This document shows, piece after piece, positions 1 to 10,836 of a stretch of 32,858 nucleotides of DNA (its first letter is position 1; every line of letters begins with the position of its first letter). The notes beneath the pieces are model-generated. The model made no database searches, was not told the origin of the DNA, and saw only the letters and a list, made by a program, of their open reading frames with translations. Source of the stretch: Clostridia bacterium (GTDB lineage Bacteria; Bacillota; Clostridia; TANB77; CAG-508); NCBI GenBank assembly GCA_022793905.1, contig JAAWDU010000018.1, forward strand, positions 1 through 32,858, in the 5' to 3' direction. Both the position numbers and the translations under genes were made by a program.

Positions 1-304
1 ATCAAACTCTCATATTAAATTCGAACGATAAACTTCGCATTACTTCGTTAAACTTCACTAAAAGTTTCCTCAATATACAAACGTATTATTTCGTTAACTT
101 TTGTTCGTTTGCCTTGTTCTACTCGTTTCTCCTTCAAATTGTGTGATTAATTTGATTTAATCATTATTATTTTGAGTTTTCTAACTCATTTTTATCATCT
201 TTTTTTATTTACGTCATATATCTTTTTGATATATTTCCGCTTGGTCTCTTAAAGGATTTTTTGTTTACTTTTCAATGTACTTTTTTTGTCTTCCCTCACA
301 GTGC
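1..304 (-). other. Long untranslated leader of a gene beyond the left edge
   Basis: No convincing gene is present here. The segment lies directly downstream of the consensus promoter at 311-339, so it is probably the 5' leader of a gene left of position 1. On the minus strand it holds two small hairpins: a 7-bp stem ATATATC/GATATAT (about 217-235) and a 5-bp stem GAGTT/AACTC (about 174-187). The part from about 140 down to 1 is rich in a repeated GAAGTTTAWCG-like motif. A short open stretch ending in a TAA (about 45-145) lacks a usable start codon. No T-box, riboswitch or other known RNA signature was recognised. Confidence 0.4.
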
Positions 305-310
305 TTCACT

Positions 311-339
311 ATTATACAATGCTAAATGATAAATGTCAA
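311..339 (-). promoter_or_regulatory. Consensus sigma-A promoter reading leftwards
   Basis: The minus strand shows TTGACA (339-334), a 17-bp spacer and TATAAT (316-311), a perfect match to the vegetative consensus. The start point would be near 304. It lies just after manA and therefore starts a new transcription unit leaving the window. Confidence 0.85.
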
Positions 340-380
340 TAGTTTTTTTAAAATTTCTTTAAATTTTTTTTACATTTGTG

Positions 381-1325
381 TTACACCCAAATTTTCATAA
401 GTTTCATATTGCCTAAAAACGTGTATTTTCCTAGGTTTGCAGGTATCAGGAATGTATCTCCTTTTTCTATTTCTTTAAAGAAATTTCCAGCTTTTAAGTT
501 CCCTTTTCCTTCTATCACAATATAAGCATAAAAACTTTCTTCATTTGATTGTTCATTATTTTCTCCATTGATATTTATCATATCTATATTAAATACATCA
601 GATTTATACATATTTGTATTTTGATTTACATCTTCATAATTAGAAACTTTCTCTTCGTTCGATAAATCAATTACTTCAAGTGCTTTCTCTTTGTGAAGTT
701 CTCTTGGTTTACCATTTTTATCAACTCTATTCCAGTCATAAACTCTATATGTAACATCACTACTTTGTTGTACTTCGCAAAGTACAATTCCATCCATTAT
801 AGCATGCACTGTTCCAGAAGGAATAGATATAAAGTCTCCTTTATGCACAGGCAAATAATTTACATTTTCTTCTATATTATCAACTGCATTTTGTAAATTA
901 TCTTTTGTTATACCATCTTTAAATCCATATACAATTTTTGCATTTTCTTTGCAATCCATTATATACCATACTTCTGTTTTTCCTGAGTCATTTTCATATT
1001 TTTTTGCATATTCATTATCTGGATGCACTTGTATAGATAGATTTTGGCTTGCATCTATAAATTTTGTAAGTATAGGAAATCTTTCCATACTTTCACAATG
1101 TTTACCAAAAATTTTTACTTTTTGATTTTTATCATTAAATAAATCATTCAAATTTTCTCCATTGTATTCTGGATTTTTTATTATGCTTAAGCCATTCGGA
1201 TGAGCTGATAGTTCCCAGCTTTCTCCAATATCATTCCCTATAATATTTCTTTTAAATATTTTTGATATATTATTTCCACCCCATATTACATTTTTATATG
1301 ATGGTTTGAAAAAAATCGGTTCCAT
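381..1325 (-). CDS. manA: Mannose-6-phosphate isomerase, class I (cupin type)
   Basis: Interconverts fructose-6-phosphate and mannose-6-phosphate, the entry into GDP-mannose synthesis. The 314-residue protein begins with the family's N-terminal pattern (KPxYKxxIWGG) and carries the metal-site region SIQVHPDNEYA near residue 100, followed by KTEVWY and a second cupin segment (GTVHAI, EVQQSSDVTYRVYDWNR) around residues 170-200. Length matches the short Bacillus-type isomerases. It is the last gene of the polysaccharide operon, 37 bp after the GT2 gene, with a GGAT-like ribosome site before the ATG. It contains no CGG codon and reads through intact. Together with the phosphohexomutase and manC it completes the fructose-6-phosphate to GDP-mannose route. 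Confidence 0.9.
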   Translation of the reverse strand: MEPIFFKPSYKNVIWGGNNISKIFKRNIIGNDIGESWELSAHPNGLSIIKNPEYNGENLNDLFNDKNQKVKIFGKHCESMERFPILTKFIDASQNLSIQVHPDNEYAKKYENDSGKTEVWYIMDCKENAKIVYGFKDGITKDNLQNAVDNIEENVNYLPVHKGDFISIPSGTVHAIMDGIVLCEVQQSSDVTYRVYDWNRVDKNGKPRELHKEKALEVIDLSNEEKVSNYEDVNQNTNMYKSDVFNIDMININGENNEQSNEESFYAYIVIEGKGNLKAGNFFKEIEKGDTFLIPANLGKYTFLGNMKLMKIWV

Positions 1326-1362
1326 ATCCTTTCTCTCTTTCTATATTTTCATAATTAAATTT

Positions 1363-2306
1363 TTATTTCTTTTCTTTTAAATTTTCTAATTCTTGATACT
1401 TAAGTAACTTGTCTTCAAAGTTTTCTCTATGCTGTTTTACTATTGTGTCTAATATTACACCGGCATTGTGCTATTATTATACCTAATGTTACAAGTCCTG
1501 TTGCTAAAACTGCTGAAGGTAATTTTGTTATAAAATGTGTTTTCAAATATTCTACAATGACTGGAATTCCAACAACTATGCCAAATAGCATAAATATAAG
1601 TGCGATTACAAAGAAAAAAGTTCTTGGCTTATAGTCCTTATACATACTAACAATCTTTTTTACAACTTTAATTCCATCACTTATTGTGTTTAATTTTGAA
1701 AAACTTCCTTCCTGCCTATCTCTGTATGTTATAGGTATTTCCTTTATAATAAAGCGTTTATCTAATGCATAAAGAGACATCTCTGTTTCTATTTCAAATC
1801 CTTTACTCATTACAGGCATATTTTTTACAAAGATTTTATTAAACACTCTATATCCTGTCATAATATCTCTTAAATCACTTCTAAATACCATGTTAATTGA
1901 TTTTTTTACTAGATTATTTCCAAAATCATGAAACATTCTTTTATTCTCTTTTTTATAGGTTCCATTTGATAGCCTGTCTCCTATAACCATGTCTGCTTCT
2001 CCATTTGCAACAGGTTCTATTAATTTATGAACTTCATCTGCTGGGTATGTGTTATCTCCGATCTACCATTACATATATATCAGCATCAATTTCTCTAAAC
2101 ATTCTTCTTACAACATTTCCTTTTCCTTGGTTGTATTCATGCTTAACTATTGCACCCATCTTTTTTGCTATTTCGACTGTTTTATCTTTTGAGTTATTAT
2201 CATATACATAAATATCTGCCTCTGGAAGTTCTTTTCTAAAGTCTTTTATTACTGTTTCTATCGAAAGCTCTTCATTATAACATGGTATTAGTATTGCAGT
2301 TTTCAT
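1363..2306 (-). CDS. DPM1-like polyprenyl-phosphate glycosyltransferase (GT2), two CGG +1 sites
   Basis: Probably transfers a sugar from a nucleotide donor to polyprenyl phosphate on the cytoplasmic face. The N-terminal GT-A domain shows LIPCYNEE (residues 6-13), a DNNSKD motif and the DGDNTYPADE segment that holds the metal-binding aspartates. Two hydrophobic segments follow near residues 225-285. The frame changes at two CGG codons, 2058-2060 and 1460-1462. Dropping one base at each gives 313 residues and restores DGDNTYP (first site) and a C-terminal tail ending at the TAA at 1363. Without the first shift the protein would stop after 84 residues, before half of the catalytic domain. It follows a multi-pass membrane glycosyltransferase-like gene by 22 bp, which suggests it supplies that enzyme's lipid-linked sugar. 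Confidence 0.82.
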
Positions 2307-2328
2307 ACTCTAAATTCCCCCTATTACC

Positions 2329-4062
2329 TTAGCTTTTATTTAAGCTAACTTGTAATCTTTCATTATCTCCTTCACTTACATATAGTTTAACATATTTTGT
2401 TCCTAAATCTTTTTCTTCTGCTCCATTTACTGTAATATCCAAATCTTCTGTTGTAATAAGCGCTGTTTTCTCACCTGATATATCCAAATCTACACTATTT
2501 TCAATATATATTACCTCATAATCACATATTAAATATCCATAGATATCTCTTACATCTGCCTTATATTTTGGTGTAAAATCTCCTACCACATAGACTTTAT
2601 TATACTCTCTTTTCAAATATTTTGCAAGCTTTATGTGATCTTCCTCTAATACTTTACCACTATTATCAACATTTGACAAGTACCTATGCCAATATGTTTG
2701 TGCTGGAAGTAGACAAATTAGACCTGAAATTGTAAATACTAGGAAAACCTTTTTTAAGTCTTTAATATGTTTTGTTTTTTTAAGTATTATAATACCTAAT
2801 GATACTAAACTTGCAAGTATCATTAGACCGAACTCCAAATTTGCGACCAAGTTTTATATTGCATGTTGATTGAATTGCAAAAAGCATTCCTGCATCTATT
2901 GCTGTTGTTGAAGCTCCACGCCACATATAATAACTTAAAAGGTATATAAATGATATAATATATATAATTATCATTGTTTTAGTTATTTTTATTTCTTCTT
3001 TTTTGCATTTCAAAAACATAATTACATAAGGAACTGTAAGAACAGCTAAATATCTGTAGCAAAATTTGTCTGGAAATACTCTTCCTCTTTCTTCTGGTAC
3101 AAATACAATAAATGCCACTTCAATAATTGTAAAAACTGTACTTAGTATTAAGAAAAAAATGAATTTTCTATCTTTTTCCTCATAACTTTTTATATTAAAG
3201 ATTGGTACAAGCAAAGGTAAAAATCCTGTGCAAAGTAAGAAAAATATTGTGTAATACAAAATTCCATGGAAAAATGCTTTTACTTCTACACTTGTTATTG
3301 GGAATATTGATGCAATTTGTCCATCATAATGGTTTACCCCTTCTCCATTATACATTCTAAGTAAAACTATTCCGGGCAATCACAAGCACTAAACAAGTTA
3401 TTCCTTGCAATACATATTGTATAAATTTTTTATAGTTTTTATTTTTTAGTTCTATTAATACTAACGCACCAAAATATGATACTGCAAATATTATTGCATA
3501 TGATTTTATGAAGAATAGTAACGCAAATAAACATATTGTAATTACTTCCCTTAATTTGTTCTTTTCTCTTGTAAATTTTAAGTAAACAAGATATACACAC
3601 CATAAAAATACTGGATAAAATAAAACTTCTTGAACTACAAAGTAAGTAGCTGTAAATTCTGGAATTAGTAAACTTACAAATGCTACTAATATTGCTTTAA
3701 ATTTGCTTTTTAAAACCTCTTTTGCTATCAAGTATATAGGGAATACTGATGAAATCATCAAAAGTACCCCTAATACTCTCATTGAAAAGACGACGGTTTC
3801 TGGATTATAAAATAGATAACAAACAGATAAAACCATAGAATATATTACACAATTGTAGTTTAATACTTGATAGTTTTTTGCAAAGTTTCCGGTCAAAGAA
3901 AAATGAACGTGCCATACCTATATACAGTTCTTCATCTACTCCTTTATATACTGGAACTGTCATTCCTTTAGCAAGAACTGTATATAGTATAACGCCAATT
4001 AAAAATATTGCTGGCACTATAATCTTTGTATGCTTTTCTGTAAAATTTATGATTTTTTCCAT
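2329..4062 (-). CDS. Large multi-pass membrane protein, GT-C-like, paralog of the protein at 7534-9272; three CGG +1 sites
   Basis: A 576-residue protein after correction, with a short cytoplasmic N-terminus, an early acidic loop (GVDEELY, residues 44-50), about ten membrane segments and a soluble C-terminal domain of about 130 residues. The layout (first helix, acidic extracytoplasmic loop, many helices, outside tail) resembles GT-C glycosyltransferases that use polyprenyl-phosphate sugars; this is inference, and I cannot name the family. In-frame CGG codons lie at 3889-3891, 3372-3374 and 2828-2830. One base dropped at each gives an uninterrupted frame that aligns along its length with the paralog at 7534-9272 (shared FAKNY, LPEF, VRE, NGEGVNHY, SYEEK, CYRYLA). 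The GT2 gene follows directly, in keeping with a lipid-linked sugar pathway. Confidence 0.75.
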
Positions 4063-4084
4063 TTTTCCCCCTTATTTTTTTGCT

Positions 4085-5812
4085 TTATTCACACATTTTA
4101 AGCATAGCATTTTTTAATTCTTCTAATTTTGCATTTGCTTTTTCCATTGTGTCCTCTTTTACTCCCATATAGAATTTTATCTTTGGTTCTGTCCCAGATG
4201 GACGTACACAGCACCATGCATCATTTTCAAGTGCATAGTATAATACATTTGATGTAGGTAAATCTGTTTTTCCAATATCATTTGTGATTAAATTAGTTAC
4301 TTTTCCTTCTTTATAATCTCTTAATTCACACACTTTAAAATTTCCCACATTTGAAGCCTTAGTATTTCTCATTTTTTCCATTATTTCTTTTATTTTTTCT
4401 TGTCCTTCAATTCCTTTTAATGTAATTGTTGCAAGTGTCTCTCTATAATATCCATATTTTTCATAGATATTTATCATTTGCTCCCATAATGTTAAACCTT
4501 GCTTTTTGTAAAATGCTGCTGCTTCACATAAAAGCATTACTGCAACAACTGAATCTTTATCTCTTGCATGAGTTCCGTGCTAAGCATCCGATAACTTTCT
4601 TCAAATCCAAAAAGATATTCATAACTATTATTCTCTTCAAAGAACTTGATTTGCTCTCCAATAAACTTAAACCCAGTTAATGTTTCTATTAATTTTATAT
4701 TATACTCATCTGCAACAGCTTTTGTCATGTTTGAAGACACTATAGTCGTTACAATTGAACCATTTTTTGGAATCATATTTCTCTTCTTTTTTTCTGATAA
4801 TATATATTCTGCGATTAATAAAGCTGACATATTTCCTGTAAATGACACATATTCATTTGTTTTAGGGTCTTTTGCATATACCCCTAGTCTATCTGCATCT
4901 GGATCTGTTGCAAGAACTAAATCTGCATCTTTTTCCTCTGCAAGTTTTAATGCAAGTTCAAATGCTTTTGGGTCTTCTGGGTTTGGATAACTTACTGTTG
5001 GAAAATTTCCATCTGGTAGCTCTTGCTCTGGTACAACAAATACTTTAGTAAATCCAAGTTCAGCTAAAACTCTTCTTACTGGCTTGTTTCCTGTTCCATG
5101 AAGTGGTGTATATACAATTTTTATATCATCTGCCATTTCTTTTATTATATCCATATTTAAGCTTTGTTTCTTTACAGCTTCAATATATTTATTATCTATT
5201 TCTTCTCCAATTTCATTATAAAGACCTTGTGATTTTGCTTCTTTTTCGTCTACCATTTTTATCTCAGAATAATCTTTTACGTTTAAAACTTCTTCTATTA
5301 TCTCTTTATCCTTTGGTGCTGTAATTTGTGCACCATCTTCCCAGTACACTTTATACCCATTATATTCAGGTGGATTATGGCTTGCAGTTATTACTATTCC
5401 TGCAATACATCCGAGTTCTCTTACTGAAAAAGATAATTCTGGCGTTGGTCTTAAAGATTCAAATCTATATGTTTTTATTCCATTTGCATTTAGAATTAAT
5501 GCTGCTCTTCTACTAAATTCTTGAGACATATTTCTTGAGTCATATGCAATTGCAACACCCTTTGTTTCTCCTTTTTCTTTTTTTATGAAATTTGCAAGTC
5601 CTTGTGTTGCTTTTCCGAACTGTATATATATTCATTCTGTTTGTTCCTGCTCCAATTATTCCTCTTAATCCTCCTGTTCCAAATTCTAAGTCTTTATAGA
5701 ACCTTTCTTTTATTTCTTTTTCATCTCCTTTTAGTTTTAAAAGTTCCTCTTTTGTTTCATCATCAATGCTTGGGCTTTTGCACCATTCTTCATACTTTTT
5801 TAAATAGTCCAT
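4085..5812 (-). CDS. Alpha-phosphohexomutase (phosphoglucomutase/phosphomannomutase), three CGG +1 sites
   Basis: Interconverts hexose 6- and 1-phosphates; here probably mannose-1-phosphate for ManC, glucose also possible. The corrected protein has 574 residues, the usual length of the PgcA-type family. Motifs in order: EFGTGGLRG (about 43-51), GAGTNRMN, the phosphoserine loop [13 protein letters not shown] (about 130), the metal loop DPDADRLG (about 290), the sugar-binding GFEES (about 385) and the phosphate-binding RPSGTEPK near the C-terminus. CGG codons lie at 5615-5617, 4589-4591 and 4576-4578. The last two are four codons apart and restore the family pattern ESYGCLAGT followed by RDKDSVVA. 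Without them the phosphate-binding domain would be lost. The ribosome site AGGAGG sits before the ATG at 5812. Confidence 0.88.
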
Positions 5813-5854
5813 ATTTTTTGAACCTCCTTTAAATTTATATATAAATTTTGATAT

Positions 5855-7508
5855 CTAAAAATTAATATTTTTATCTGTTATTATTATAAATCCGGTCTAA
5901 GCTGTAATAGTAAAAGTTTGGATTTTCTGCTTCTTTTAAATCTTCTTCTCTTATTATGTATATATAATCTTCTTCAAGTTCTGCATTATTCAAATTTGCA
6001 AGTTGATCGTTTGTCTTTTCTTCTACTCCATTTACTTTTCTTGCAAAATAAAAATCATTTAATGTACATCCATTTCCACTTGCAATACTAGCTATCTTAT
6101 ATGTATCATCTTTTGAGTAGTATGGGTTAGATAAATAAATAATGTGATTAGTATCTTCTAAAATCTTAGACCATAACTCTTCGTTATATTCATATTCATG
6201 TTTTCTGTATTCGATTTTGTTTAACATTGCAGGATATATATCTGCAAATTGAACTAATAAACATAAAGTTATTACTACATTTGCCTTAAATTTATTTAGT
6301 CTTTTATTTACAATGCATATGCTTGAAAAAAATATCAAATAATATGGAAGTATTATAAATCTTCCAGTTGTCCTAAACATTGATAATAAACCTATTATCA
6401 ATGTAGGATAAGGTATATTAAATAATATGTGACCTCCGAATTTTTACACTAGTTCCCATTGCGAGTAACATTCCTAAGAAAAATGCTACAATTAGTGCTA
6501 TCACTCCTGGTTTTTTTAATATTTGTTTTAGATTTTTAAAGTCTTTTTTTATAAATATTAATATTATCGCTGATAAAAATAGTAAAATTATTCCAAAACC
6601 TAAATATCCGAAATGCTTCATATTCTCCATCCGTCGCACATGCAAGCCTTGGAAGGAAAGTTGAATATCCTTGCGGATTTAAAAATATATTTAAGTTTGC
6701 ATTATAATAATTCATTCCGTCATTTGAGTAATTATTATTTGTAAATCCTCCTAAAAAGTATATCAAAAGTACTCCCACTGCTGTACTTACAATAAATGTT
6801 ATAATCATATATTTATATTCACTTTTATCTTTCATAAATTCTGCAATAAATGTTGCAAGCATTAATATCACTGCAATAGGTATATAATATATGTGTATAC
6901 TTACACATAACATTAAATATAAAGTCCAAAGAATAATCTTTTTTGCTAATTTTTTCTTATAATTATCTCTATATGCGAATAAACATAGTCCAATTAGTAC
7001 TAAGAAATTTGCTGAAAGTGCTGTATGTATAAACATTCTTTGTAACATACAAGGAGAAATAATGAAAAATACTGCTCCGAATTACCTGAACAATCTTATT
7101 ATCTATATATTTTCTGAGTAGTATAAATGCAAATATTCCTTGTAAAATATAGCAAAGCAATCCAAAAATTCCAAAGTATTGAAATGTCTCTGGCAAAATT
7201 CCTGAAATTACTTTAAAGAATATTGCAAATAATGGAACTGAATCAGTAAATATGATTGAAGCATAGTTTGGGTATGATAGTGTATCAAATAGTCCAATTG
7301 GGAATGTCCAATCTGCATTTCTAAAAAATACCCAACCGTAATAATGTTGTTTTAAGTCTTCTGCATTATAAAGCCATTCATCATTTGTCACATTTAAGAC
7401 GTCAAACCCATATACAAATACGAATACTAGCATTCCAATAAATGCTACTAAAATTATTAGTAGTAAATTCTGATGTTTTTTAATTAGCTCTTTTAATTTT
7501 TCATTCAT
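5855..7508 (-). CDS. Multi-pass membrane protein resembling DUF6311 proteins, three or four CGG +1 sites
   Basis: A membrane protein of about 549 residues with a first helix near residues 15-35, an acidic loop (NDEWLYN), conserved-looking SYPNYASIIFTDSVPL near residue 85, about ten helices and a soluble C-terminal domain. It resembles the DUF6311 family of polysaccharide loci; catalytic activity is unproven. CGG codons at 7077-7079, 6608-6610 and 6436-6438 need +1 shifts, giving QVIGAV, EAFGYLG and VKIGGH. A fourth CGG at 5892-5894 sits ten codons before the end. Read as Arg it ends with RIYNNNR at 5871; shifted it ends with DGFIIITDKNINF at 5855. I chose the shifted end because every other in-frame CGG here behaves that way. 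Confidence 0.72.
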
Positions 7509-7533
7509 ATCTACTTGCTTCCTTTGTCTATTA

Positions 7534-9272
7534 TTAAAATTCTACTTTCAAATTTTCTGCTCCTTCTTCATTTTCGTAAACGCTCATATGAGTTAAGCCA
7601 ACTTCTTTTTTAGCTACCCCACTTAAATTTCCTTCAAATTTATTTGAAATAATTACCGCAACTTTTTTATCTTTTATTTCTATATTTGTATCTCCGTCTT
7701 CCCAATTAATGACTTCGTAATCCGTCATTGAATATCCAAAGAATGCTCTTATAAATAATGAAATATCATCCTCACCTTGAACTAGATATACTTTTTCATA
7801 GTCTCTTTTTATATAATTTGACATTGCCACAAAATCACCCTTTAATGCTTTTCCAGCAAATCCATCTCTTGAGAAACCAACTTGAAAAATACATTGAAAT
7901 GGGAGTATTACTATGCATGTTAAAATCAAAACAGGAATAAATATTTTTCTTATATCTTTTACCTTTTTTAATTTATTTAATATAATAGCTATGAGTGCAA
8001 TTATAGCAAATATAATAGTTACAGCTATTGTAATTCCTTCTTTTTTTGTATTTACCATTTGAATTGTAAGTAACATTGGTGCATCTATTGCTGTAACCCA
8101 GTCTTCCCCTCCTATGTAATACCATATTAGATAAGCAAAAGATACTACCAAAACTCCTATCATTTTTTTATTTAACATACACTCTTCTTTTTTGCATTTT
8201 AATAGCATTATAAGTAAAGGAATAAATACTGGTGCTAAATATCTATAGCAGAATTTTGCTGGATAAAGTTTTGCTCTTTCTTCTGGAATAAATACAATTG
8301 CTGAAACTTCTACTATTGTAAATATTGCACTTAATAGCATAAATAGAATATATTTTCTCTCTTTTTCCTCATAACTCTTTATTTTAAACATAGGAATAAG
8401 TACTGGCAAAAATCCTGTACAATATAGGAAAAGTACTGTATAGTAAAATATTCCATAGAAAAATCCGAACTATTTTTTCTGTGTCTAATGGAAAAATCTG
8501 TGAAATCTGATTTGAATAATGGTTTACTCCTTCACCATTAAAAAGGCGTATTAATATAATTCCAAATATTATTATTGCAAGACACGAAAATCCTTTTAAA
8601 ACTGATTTTCCTAATTTTTTGTAATCTTTATTTTTTAAATTAATTAAACATAATGTTCCAAAATATGCTACAGCATATACAATTGCATATGATTTAACAA
8701 AAAAGATTATTGCAAGCAAAAAGTATAATATAATTTCTCTAACAATATTTTTCTCTCTTGTAAAATGCAAATATGTTAAATATGCAATCCACAAAAATAG
8801 TGGATAACATAAAACTTCCTGAATCATATATAAAGATAATGCAAACTCTGGAAGTAACAAGCTAAAAGCAGATATTATTATAGCTTTAGACTTGCTTTTT
8901 AATATCTCTTTTGAAAGAAGATAAGTAGGAAATATAGAAGAGCACATTAATATAACTCCTATAAACCTCATTACGAATGCTATATGTATTGGTTTAAAGA
9001 AATATGCAATAGATATTACAATTGAATATAATACGCAATTATAACTAAGTACATTATAGTTTTTTGCAAAATTTCCGTTCATAGAAAAATGACCTTGCCA
9101 TGCTTACATATAGCTCTTCATCAATATTTAAAAATGTAGGGCTTGTCATTTTTTTTGCCAAAAAGCCATATACCAAAAGTCCTATAATAAATATCAACAC
9201 TAGCAAAATTCTTGCATTTTTTTCTAAAAAGTTTTCATTAGCATTCCAAATCTTTTTTAATCTTTCTTTCAA
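7534..9272 (-). CDS. Large multi-pass membrane protein, GT-C-like, paralog of the protein at 2329-4062; two CGG +1 sites
   Basis: After correction a 578-residue protein with the same architecture as the protein at 2329-4062: N-terminal helix, acidic loop (NIDEELY), about ten membrane segments and a soluble C-terminal domain of about 150 residues. Shared blocks include MARSFF, GNFAKNY, SYNCV, LPEF, KSYAI, NGEGVNHY, CTGFLP, KSYEEK, CYRYLAP. A glycosyltransferase that decorates the polysaccharide with lipid-linked sugar is a reasonable guess, not shown. CGG codons are at 9075-9077 and 8465-8467. The first restores YEGNFAKNY and lies at the same aligned residue as the CGG at 3889-3891 of the paralog. 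The second restores EKIVGFFYG. It starts one base after the flippase gene stops. Confidence 0.75.
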
Positions 9273-9273
9273 T

Positions 9274-10836
9274 TTATTTCCCCTTTCTTTTTATTATATT
9301 AATCATAATATTTGTATATTTCTTTATTGATTTTCTAAAAAAACTATCACACATAAAACATGCTGTAATGCTAACTACTGATATCATCCCATATACAATA
9401 AATAGCATGATAAGCTGTATATATTTATTTGCAAATTCAAAGCTTGCAAATTTCATGAAAAAGCATGAAATTCCAACTCCAATCAATGCAATTGCCATGT
9501 ATTTTGCAGTTATTATAAAAAATTTTATTAGTTTTTCTTTAAATACATGTTTAAATATTACATAAGGCTTCCATAAAAAAGTAATACATGTATTACTTAT
9601 TATTGTTCCAATAACTATACCAATAAGACCAAACTTTAATGCTAGAACTATTGAAAAAACTAAATTTATTAGTGCTTCTATTATTGGTGCATATACATCC
9701 CAAAATATTCCATACGCTTCTTTAAATTTGTCTATTGGATTTTTTATAATCCTAAACATTGTATTTATTGAAATTGCAAATACAATCGGAAGGGCTAATA
9801 CTAATTCTTCTCCTACCCAAACAGATACAAATGGGTTTGCTAGTTTATAAAATAAGAAACCTATTATTGCAGTTAAAAATAGCATTAAAACATATATTTC
9901 TTTCCAAATCTTATACACTTCTTTTTCTGTTTTTTCAATAATCAAATTTCCGAATAGAAGCTGTAATTCCCATAAAAGTTTGTTCTACAAGACCAGTTAG
10001 TAAATTATATATTGTCATATAATTTGAGTATACCCCGCACTTGCGTCAAATTATCAAATTTTGATACTAATATGCTATCTGTTTGGTATACAACAAGTCC
10101 ACCTATTTTATGAAATACAAGATCTTTTGTCCTTTTTACTATATCCTTATATTTTTTAATTAATTCTTTAAACTTAAGTTCCTGTGTACTTTCATACCAT
10201 TTATACATTTTTTTTATTTTTATATTTGTGTATAAGTATATCAAAGCACTTGATACAATCTCAATTATAAGCCATACATAAAAGTTTTTGATTACTATTA
10301 TACTTATTAACTGCAAAATATTTTTAATTATTTTTCCATTATTTTGTATTCTAACAACTAAATAATTTTTTTGGTCAGCTGATGGAAGTACATTAAGGAA
10401 AGTAAGTAAATATGAACAAACAGTTGAAGCTAAATACAATAAAAATGAAATTCTTACTTCACTTATAGATATATTTGTTGTTACAAAACTACTTATAAAT
10501 ACTGTTATAACTATACCTATAATAGCTATTACAACTGCGATTATTCTGTACAAATATTTATATAAACACAATATTTCATTCATTTTTTTGTAGTCATTTT
10601 CTGCAATTGGTTTATATAATGAGTATCCTACAGCAGTCGACAATCCTAGTTCGGCTATATTTAGCATCCCTATTAGATTAATAAGTAGTGAATTTAATCC
10701 GCGCATACTCTATTCCAATGTTATTTATCAAAAAAGTCCTCATTATGAATGTAAAAACATTGCTTATAAAGTAATAAACCAATGAAACAAGTGCATTTTT
10801 TGCTGAACTGCTACTTCTTGTTGTTTTCTCCGTCAT
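9274..10836 (-). CDS. Wzx-like polysaccharide flippase (MOP superfamily), three CGG +1 sites
   Basis: Probably flips the undecaprenyl-linked repeat unit across the membrane. The corrected protein has 519 residues with about 12-14 helices. The start ATG at 10836 gives MTEKTTRSSSS and has GAGG nine bases upstream; it overlaps the preceding glycosyltransferase gene by 26 bp. CGG codons at 10699-10701, 10035-10037 and 9950-9952 need +1 shifts. They restore the family segments YAGLNSLL, QVGVYSNY and ITASIGNL, each with a glycine that I know as conserved in this family (EYxGLNGLF, GxYSNY, TASIGN). Without shifts only about 46 residues would be made in the first frame before misreading. Confidence 0.85.

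Noticed and set aside
45-145. Short open stretch in the left leader
   Set aside because: It lacks an ATG, GTG or well placed TTG start and has no recognisable protein pattern.
5411-5413. CGG trinucleotide in the phosphohexomutase gene
   Set aside because: It is split as CTC GGA (Leu-Gly) and is out of phase, so no shift is needed; it serves as an internal control.
10830-10832. Possible further CGG site in GACGGAG at the flippase start
   Set aside because: In the glycosyltransferase frame it reads GAC GGA, out of CGG phase, and the gene ends normally. Removing the C would fuse the glycosyltransferase with the flippase.
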